This document shows, piece by piece, positions 58,076-64,000 of a stretch of 64,000 bases of DNA. This DNA is from Zoroaster sp. YZ-2022. Its lineage: Eukaryota > Echinodermata > Asteroidea > Forcipulatida > Zoroasteridae. The notes under the pieces are model-generated. The model had not been told where the DNA came from and did not search any database. It worked only from the letters and a program-made list of their open reading frames with translations. The stretch's first letter is position 1. Each line of letters opens with the position of its first letter. Location of the stretch: positions 38,389,934 to 38,453,933 of the forward strand of contig CM055819.1 of assembly GCA_029582265.1 (NCBI GenBank), read 5' to 3'. Made by a program: the position numbers and the translations under genes.

Positions 58076-58544
58076 ATGAAGGATTTAAATGGTCTCTGTA
58101 TGCTATAGAGGGGTTCCGCCCATGTTATCACATACACTAAACCCCATCCGAACAGCTGCAGCTGCTGTACAGCACCAAATTATTGGGACATTGCACTCAT
58201 TGTCACCAACGGCGGGCGCTATTTACAATAATTAATGGCGGTTTATTTGATGGTACTGCCTACTGGTACTGTGGTAGTGGTACTGGTAGGTAAACGTTTT
58301 TGTCAAGTTTCTTTTTTGCTGTGTTGTTTTCTTGATTCGCAGTCCTTCAGCTGTTGTGAGTAGGGGGCCTACTTATATTAGGACCCCTAGCGATATGTGT
58401 TTGTATTTCATATATTAATTTGCTGCTAATTTAGGAGAAATTAGAGTGGTCTTTTTCATGATTTTAGGACATTCGACTCGAGCCTAACGTTAGGGCCAAT
58501 ACACTGGACATCCCTATTCCCTCTGACTCTGTAGTCCGTATCCT

Positions 58545-58785
58545 TCGCTATTTAGGAAAGAATGTCGTATCCGACCGCCACTTTTTAAGGGTTTTCTTGG
58601 AATTTTTTTGCAACCACTAACCAGTTAAAAAATGATTTTATCGATTTTTGTGGGTAGGCCTACAGAAAGTGAAATTTATCTTTAAAATCCACTTTTATGA
58701 TGGTTTTTGGACTTTATTTCCCTTCTAAAAAAATCCTTCCCTTCAGAAAATAGAAGGATCCTATATAGTTGCCACAGCACATGTG
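58545..58785. repeat. Inverse copy of the repeat at 17213-17475
   Basis: Shares GGAAAGAATGTCGTATCCGA, the CAACCACTAACCAGTTAAAA block and GGACTTTATTTCCCTTCTAA in reverse orientation. The GGCGGTCGGATAC word recurs inverted at 58991. Confidence 0.8.
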
Positions 58786-59033
58786 ACCGTGTTAGTCACT
58801 AACGGGAGAGTTGACAAGATCAAACTGACATGACTGAGCTGAGGAAGTCATCGTTTTCCAAAAATGCCTGATTTTTTCATATAATAAATATCCTGGAATA
58901 ATTTGAAGTATATGTCCGTCATCATCCATATGTTCACCACCTTACTAGGTAGGTAAGATAACATTATTGGTTATATTGAATGAGAAAAAGTGGCGGTCGG
59001 ATACCACAAGGTTTATTGCAAATAGCGCTAAAG

Positions 59034-59090
59034 CAACAATAATAATAATAATAATGTGTGGACTTATATAGCACACGCAACTGCCGCAAA
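59034..59090. repeat. SINE tail (AATAAT repeats, GTGTGGACTTATATAGC)
   Basis: Matches the end of the SINE family at 10814 and 25963; the rest of that copy is diverged. Confidence 0.6.
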
Positions 59091-59547
59091 GCATACTGGG
59101 ATACAATTTGGGGCATCTGTTTGGAGCAGCTTGTGTGACATCAACAATATTTTGTTTGTTTGTGCGGCACGCAGTGGCGCTATTGCGCCCACAGACATCC
59201 CATGATTCCTTGCAGCTGCTATTTGCGATAAACCTTATTCTACCCAGAGTTACTAAGATCACACAGCCGGCAATAATCCAATGCCCATTCCCTGATTTTT
59301 ATCAACATTTTAAACACTTAACTTGGCCTTTTAATAGTTTTAAAGGCAAAATTTGGTAGCCCTTAAAACTGTTTTAGACATAGACATTCTAATTTTCTAA
59401 TGGAAGTGCCCTTTACTCGGAGTGTCTTACCCCTACCAGAATGCACTTCCAGGCCTGGGAATTAGTTGTTGACAATTTAAATGTTCAGGACTTTTCTGAT
59501 TGCACGTAGTGTCCCATGTTGACAGCCTTGTTCTTGTTACTCACCAG

Positions 59548-59641
59548 GGTGTCGTGGATGTATTATGCGAAGCTTGTGAGCGTCTTAAATGGAAGACTCC
59601 GACGAAGATACAGCGAGAGGCTCTCCCACTGAGCTTTCAAG
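59548..59641 (+). CDS. DDX47: DDX47 exon with Q motif
   Basis: The acceptor is CTTGTTACTCACCAG|GG and the donor CAAG|GTTTGT; it enters in phase 0 and leaves in phase 1. It reads GVVDVLCEACERLKWKTPTK then IQREALPLSFQ. 'L-W--PT-IQ-EALP' is the DEAD-box Q motif, which binds the adenine of ATP; the sequence around it is typical of DDX47 (yeast Rrp3), a nucleolar helicase for 18S rRNA processing. The upstream exon with the start codon and the 'FKDL' run-in was not found in the 2 kb before it. Confidence 0.85.
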
Positions 59642-60617
59642 GTTTGTTTCATTGACCCTAACCCCCGGAGCTATTTTGGCTAAGAACCTTCCTGAGTCCG
59701 CCAAAATCCACCACCATCAGTTACACTACCACCTAACTGTTGAACTTAGATGGAATTGGGACACCCGGCCCCAAGTATCCCTTGTTGGGCTATACAGTAC
59801 TGAGCACAATGATTGCAGTAACTGTTCTCTTGGCCAAACAAAATATATGTTGTGTTTCTGGTAACAAAAATGACGGATAGGTAAGTAGGGAATTATTATT
59901 TTTTTAAATGTTTTTTGTATGACTATGTGATGCATGTACATAGTACATGTGCATTCATATGTGTTATGTTTAAATACACATTTTAAACAAATTTAATTTG
60001 ATAATAAAAATCAATTCGTTTGTTTTCTTAATTCTTTTGTTTATACAATACTGTGTTTTAAAAAATACACACCTAGAAAAAAAATTCCCAACTCTACATT
60101 TGTTGAATATTATTGGGTCAGTCGATTTACCGGAAACACAAAATTTTTGTTTTGACTTGAATTGAATTAAATTGAATTGAATTTATTGCATTCATCTTGT
60201 GCCAGAAGGCCAAATTGCATGAATGAGAAATGAATGAAATCGGCCTTACTATACTGACTGAATAGCATGAATATAGGGTTGTCCTTACCCTCTTATCTTT
60301 ATACTAATCAGTCAGTTTATATCTGGCTAGATTCACCCTTCAAAAATGCACAAAATCTACACATTTCTTTTATTTTTTAGGGTCAAGACAATAATTTACT
60401 TTCAAATAAAACCCTGGAAACAAAACTAAAGAAAAATCATTATTACGTATTTGACAACAAATTAAACAGTTTAATCCTCATGCCCTACAAGCATTTCACA
60501 GACAACCCTGCTCAATGCCACAAAATGCAACAGCAAGAACAATGGTCCTTTTGTTCTCTGCTGAGGGCAACAAATCATTTGACTTTTGTTGCATCTTGTT
60601 GCATTGAGCATGGTTAA

Positions 60618-60923
60618 CCCTTCTGTGACTGCAAGGGTCAAAATCAGTCAAAATATTGATACACTTGCCAAGGTATATCTAGTGCACTTAAAAGTCGAAC
60701 ACTGTCAAACCTTACGTGTAATAAGTACATTTACAGGTCAAAATGAATTGACTGTTTTTGACTGGTTAAAGCATTGTCTGGTATTGTTCAGGGTGGTCAA
60801 AATGACAGTAAAAACAGTCAAAATGTCCCTGTGTGCACATTTGGGTCAATAGCCAAAACAGTGAGTTAACTGATTCTGACCACAACAGCTACTTTCCACT
60901 AAAGTGCAGCTAAAGTAGGAGGG
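60618..60923. mobile_element. piggyBac-like MITE in a DDX47 intron
   Basis: TTAA|CCCTTCTGTGAC on the left, GTAGGAGGG|TTAA on the right. Internally related, in inverse orientation, to 63318-63600. CCC ends with TTAA duplication are the piggyBac rule. Confidence 0.8.
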
Positions 60924-61112
60924 TTAATATGGTTAATACAATTTAATAGGAAAATAATAAGAAATAGGAAAATGATAAGAAAAAACAATTAAATCCAAAC
61001 AGAGTATTTGTATTATTATAACAGATTCTAGATAGCTTTTCCATTTTACAACATTGATAGATGATGATGATTATGACTTTTTAAAATAAAAATCTGAATT
61101 ATCAATTTGCAG

Positions 61113-61301
61113 GACGAGATATAATTGGCTTAGCGGAGACGGGTTCAGGTAAAACTGGAGCGTTTGCACTTCCTATTCTGCAAGCGTTACTGGACAGACC
61201 CCAGAGACTATTTGCTCTCATACTCACACCCACCAGGGAATTAGCCTTCCAGATATCTGAACAGTTTGAAGCACTTGGATCGAGTATAGGGGTGATTTGT
61301 G
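61113..61301 (+). CDS. DDX47: DDX47 exon with motifs I and Ia
   Basis: The acceptor is TATCAATTTGCAG|GA, the donor TGTG|GTAAGT; phase 1 in and out. It reads [20 protein letters not shown] then [20 protein letters not shown] and [28 protein letters not shown] is motif I (Walker A), PTRELAFQ is motif Ia. The fit to DDX47 is close, including [15 protein letters not shown] and [16 protein letters not shown]. It is intact, with no stop or shift, so the gene is probably active. A truncated repeat of parts of this exon (GCCTTCCAGATATCTG, ACTGAACAGTTTGAAGCACT) is in the next intron at 61422-61590. Confidence 0.95.
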
Positions 61302-61419
61302 GTAAGTGAAAATAAACCAGGATTATACTAGTTAGTTATCTAGATTACCTTTACATTTTAGATTGTTTATTGAAATAACTAATATATTCAGCTATTTAGA
61401 TTAAATAGCTGAATAAAAT

Positions 61420-61632
61420 TTGCCTTCCAGATATCTGCTATATCAGCTACAATGTATATGGGTCACTTGCAGAAAATGGAAATAAACCTGTTTAAGATTA
61501 GTTAGTTATTAAGATTACTAAAACATAATTATGCTTATTTAGACTCAAGACAACAGGGAAATTGGTCTTCCAAGATAACTGAACAGTTTGAAGCACTGAG
61601 GTCATGTATATGGGTGACTTATGGTTTATGAA
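61420..61632 (+). pseudogene. Partial duplications of the DDX47 exon end inside the next intron
   Basis: Near copies of the exon's 3' part recur: TTTGCCTTCCAGATATCTG at 61420-61438, then CAGGGAAATTGGTCTTCCAAGATAACTGAACAGTTTGAAGCACTGAGGTC at 61552-61603 in broken pieces, each followed by a GGTGACTTATGG/GGTCACTTGCAG-like end and GAAAATxAA as after the true donor. They have changes and no donor, so they are not exons. Confidence 0.7.
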
Positions 61633-61713
61633 AATTAATCTAGGTTACTTTCTGGGTACTGCACAGAGCGTGTCTCTACACAGTGACATATGGATCTTGT
61701 AGCAGTGTTGTAA

Positions 61714-62092
61714 TACTCAGATAAGACCAAAAAATAAGTCTCAGGTTTCTGGTCATCGGTTGGCTTCAAATCCATGCGGTGACGCGCTTTTTTTGTGGCT
61801 ATCTTTTTTTTTGCCTGCAGGGAACTATGTGATACATTGTATACGCGGGGACCAAATTTCCCATACACAAAGTATGGTGGCTAAGAGAGGCCTCACAAAT
61901 CAGGCAAACGTTCATACCCCTATGTGAAAAAGTCATTTAAAGCACAACATGGCAGAATTCCAATCGATCCAGCAATTTTGGCTGCAATTGGACATCGTTT
62001 CATAGCACACAAAAAAGCAAATTAAAAATGCCGACACGTGGGTCTGAGGCAACGTGCACAGAGACCAGAAACCTGAGTTTTTTTGTTGTTGG
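61714..62092. mobile_element. TIR element with a short conserved ORF (shifted copy)
   Basis: Left end ACCAAAAAATAAGTCTCAGG, right end CCAGAAACCTGAGTTTTTTTG in inverse. Inside, the MVAKRGLTN...ILAAIGHRF block matches 21570-21719 but a one-base loss after GLTN breaks the frame. Confidence 0.65.
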
Positions 62093-62291
62093 CCGAATAC
62101 TTGTATTGATTTTTTTCTGTATTACTCAATTAAGTCACATTCAACTTGAGTCATGCGCTCTTATTCAACGAAATGTCCTGCAACTATTTCATGTGCAGAC
62201 TGAAGGGAACCACTTTTTATTTTATACAAATCTTCAAAAAATAAAGTATACAAGATGTTTGAACATCGTGTTGATGTCAATTGATCTACAG

Positions 62292-62363
62292 CTGTAGTTA
62301 TTGGCGGTATTGATATGATGACACAAGCTTTGCAGTTAGCCAAGAAACCACATGTTATAGTCG
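62292..62363 (+). CDS. DDX47: DDX47 exon with GG motif
   Basis: The acceptor is TTGATCTACAG|CT, the donor GTCG|GTAAGT; phase 1 in and out, 72 bases. It reads AVVIGGIDMMTQALQLAKKP then HVIV. This is the 'GG' motif segment between motifs Ia and Ib of DEAD-box helicases, matching the DDX47 order SAVIVGGID...LAKKPHII. It joins exactly to both neighbours. Confidence 0.95.
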
Positions 62364-62510
62364 GTAAGTAACCAATGTCTTCTGTTTGATGACTTAACAC
62401 CATTTATGTCTTATCCCTGATTGAAACCAAGTACGCATTATTTCAACTTGTTAAATTTGGGGTGGTAAGGTTTGCATTAGCACCGTGTAACAAATGGTTG
62501 TATTAAATTC

Positions 62511-62690
62511 TCTTGAAGACATTCAGAGTATGCTGATTGAAACATCGAGCTTCTCACCTCCAGTTCTTCTCAGAACCAACACTTATTACAACTCTAAAGA
62601 GATTGTTACGTGGTGCTACTGCAAACCTTACTCCTACTGTACTTCCACCATGCAAAGCTTCAAATCTTACCTATTCATTTTTCTGGCAAG
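62511..62690. mobile_element. Diverged copy of the hairpin retroposon
   Basis: CTTGAAGACATTCAGAGTAT...GAAACATCGAG followed by CTCCAGTTCTTCTCAGAAC and CCATGCAAAGCTTCAAATCT, TACCT: the same order of parts as 235-401. Confidence 0.65.
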
Positions 62691-63062
62691 GTTTTTCCAG
62701 TTTAGTAGTGTCCACACCTTGACAAAGCAAGTTTTTGACATAAGCCAGTTAAACCTCCTACACATGGAGGCCACTCCGATCCACAAAATTCTGCTCTTGA
62801 GCAACCTTCAGTACATACATGTACAAGCCTGCTGTCCTTTCCAAGTAATCTTACAAAATCACCCAAGGCCACTGTAAATGTTTGAACATATTAGTATGGC
62901 CTGCAATGTATCAATGGGAGACCACTTTACCCTGCAATCTCAGTGGTGTGACAGTGCACAGAAGGGTAACCATAGGAGACCACTGGCAACAGCTAATGGC
63001 TTGGAGTGGCCTGAATGGGTTGTTGAGTTTAATTTACTTCTTGAATATGATTTATATCACAG

Positions 63063-63133
63063 CTACCCCAGGACGTCTGGTGGATCACTTGGGAAACACA
63101 AAAGGTTTTAGTCTCAGAGCTTTGAAATATCTG
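63063..63133 (+). CDS. DDX47: DDX47 exon with motif Ib
   Basis: The acceptor is GATTTATATCACAG|CT, the donor CTG|GTGAGT; phase 1 in, phase 0 out. It reads [20 protein letters not shown] then LKYL. TPGR is motif Ib. The next residues in the family (VMDEADR, motif II) would be in the following exon, outside the window or in the last 0.9 kb, where I could not find it. Confidence 0.95.
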
Positions 63134-63317
63134 GTGAGTTATATCTTGAGGAGCTTTTAGCCTTGTTCGGGCGAATATTCGTAATTTTAACTTTTATGGC
63201 TTGAGCTTATACTACATTTTATCCTTTCTACTTTTGATTTGTTTTAATCCTGCATTAAATGCTTTTGACATTAATTTTCTAATGCTGCTATTTATTTTGT
63301 TCAATGTCCTTCCTTAA

Positions 63318-63600
63318 CCCTCCTACTATAGCTGCACTTAAGTAGCTATAGAGGTCAAAATCAGTCAACTGCTTGTTTTGACTGTTGACCCAAATGTGCA
63401 CACAGGGGGCATTGTTGACTGGTTTTTACTGTCATTTTGACCACCCTGAACAATACAAGACAATGCTTTTACAAGTCAAAAACGGTCAACTCATTTTGAC
63501 CTGTAAATGTACTTACTACACGTAAGGTTTGACAGTGTTTGACTTTTAACTGCACTAGATATACCTTTGATTGATTTTGATCCTTGTAGTAGTAGGAGGG
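63318..63600. mobile_element. piggyBac-like MITE, inverted sister of 60618-60923
   Basis: TTAA|CCCTCCTACTATAGC and GTAGTAGTAGGAGGG|TTAA, with TTAA at 63314-63317 and 63601-63604. The interior is the reverse of the 60618 element. Confidence 0.9.
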
Positions 63601-63604
63601 TTAA

Positions 63605-64000
63605 TTATTTATAGTATGAATGCTTTTATTTGTATTTTACCGTGCTTGGTTTTTTGTGCATTTTCAATTCAATTTTCTTTTTCTTTGGAATGTCTTAAAT
63701 GCCGTTTACTTTTGATTTATACTTGTTGCATTGTGTTGTATTCAATTACCTTAATTGTCATTGTTTTAAATATTTTATCTTTATTCAATTGCTGTTTTTT
63801 AATTGAAACCTGTTTATTTAATTGAAATCAGTTTTACACTTTCTACCATTTCCTGTTTTATATTTGAGGTGTTCAGAATCTTATGTTTTAAATGTTATCT
63901 CATAATGTTTGTTTATTTTAATAATTTACCCATATTTGTATTTACTGGTTTTTATTGTAGATTGGTTTAAACTTTTAATATTGTTTTAATACAGGGCCCT
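63605..64000. other. T-rich intronic DNA at the right edge
   Basis: T-rich with an 84-codon hydrophobic frame (63571-63825) that is a by-product of T-rich sequence. No exon seen. Confidence 0.5.

Noticed and set aside
1..64000. CRISPR arrays, operons, bacterial genes
   Set aside because: Split genes with GT-AG introns, SINEs and LINEs show animal DNA; tandem repeats here are minisatellites without spacer structure.

Overview
Eukaryotic (metazoan) genomic DNA: AT-rich, intron-split genes with GT-AG junctions, long introns packed with transposable elements, and a 500-base run of N at 27191-27690. The SINE type, the repeat mix and the conserved exons point to an invertebrate deuterostome (echinoderm or hemichordate are the best guesses); this is an inference, not a proof.

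Host genes. (1) A + strand gene with five exons at 7745-7802, 21864-22106, 22450-22529, 24280-24502 and 25747-25920. All reading phases agree, and exons 3-5 resemble the conserved block of TRANK1 (TPR and ankyrin repeat-containing protein 1, UvrD-like helicase family); no later exons were recognised. (2) DDX47, a DEAD-box RNA helicase of rRNA processing, + strand, four phased exons at 59548-59641, 61113-61301, 62292-62363 and 63063-63133. It runs off the right end before the DEAD motif. (3) On the - strand, the first exon of a secreted PAN/apple-domain protein (52590-52910) with a likely 46-nt second exon (50513-50558). (4) Weaker single exons on the - strand: a signal-anchor first exon (39348-39546), a possible last exon (53188-53338), an acidic C-terminal coding fragment (42125-42277) and a possible terminal exon (44382-44570).

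Mobile DNA fills most of the rest. Two copies of one APE-type non-LTR retrotransposon lie in opposite orientation (17830-21230 -, 53400-57185 +). There are pieces of at least three other LINEs (1-552, 27691-29650, 30548-30920, 32362-32600). Two hAT elements have clear 8-bp target duplications (1052-2178, 42865-44252). Others are a mariner fold-back element inside a SINE (11093-11907 in 10814-11985), three copies of one Tc1/mariner MITE, several TTAA-flanked MITEs (some piggyBac-like), a 427-bp MITE with a 4-bp duplication inside a LINE reverse transcriptase, a decayed DDE-integrase element with inverted arrays of about 22-bp units (4984-6062), and a broken RecQ-like helicase (15678-16520). Tandem repeats (88-bp, 16-bp and about 140-bp units), perfect palindromes and a 0.75-kb direct duplication complete the picture.

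The most noteworthy points are insertions whose empty sites can be read within the window, a transposon end that appears to supply a 3' splice site to the TRANK1-like gene, the integrase element with arrayed inverted ends, and a small dispersed hairpin retroposon (235-401 and two relatives). I found no operon, CRISPR array, rRNA gene or convincing functional tRNA.
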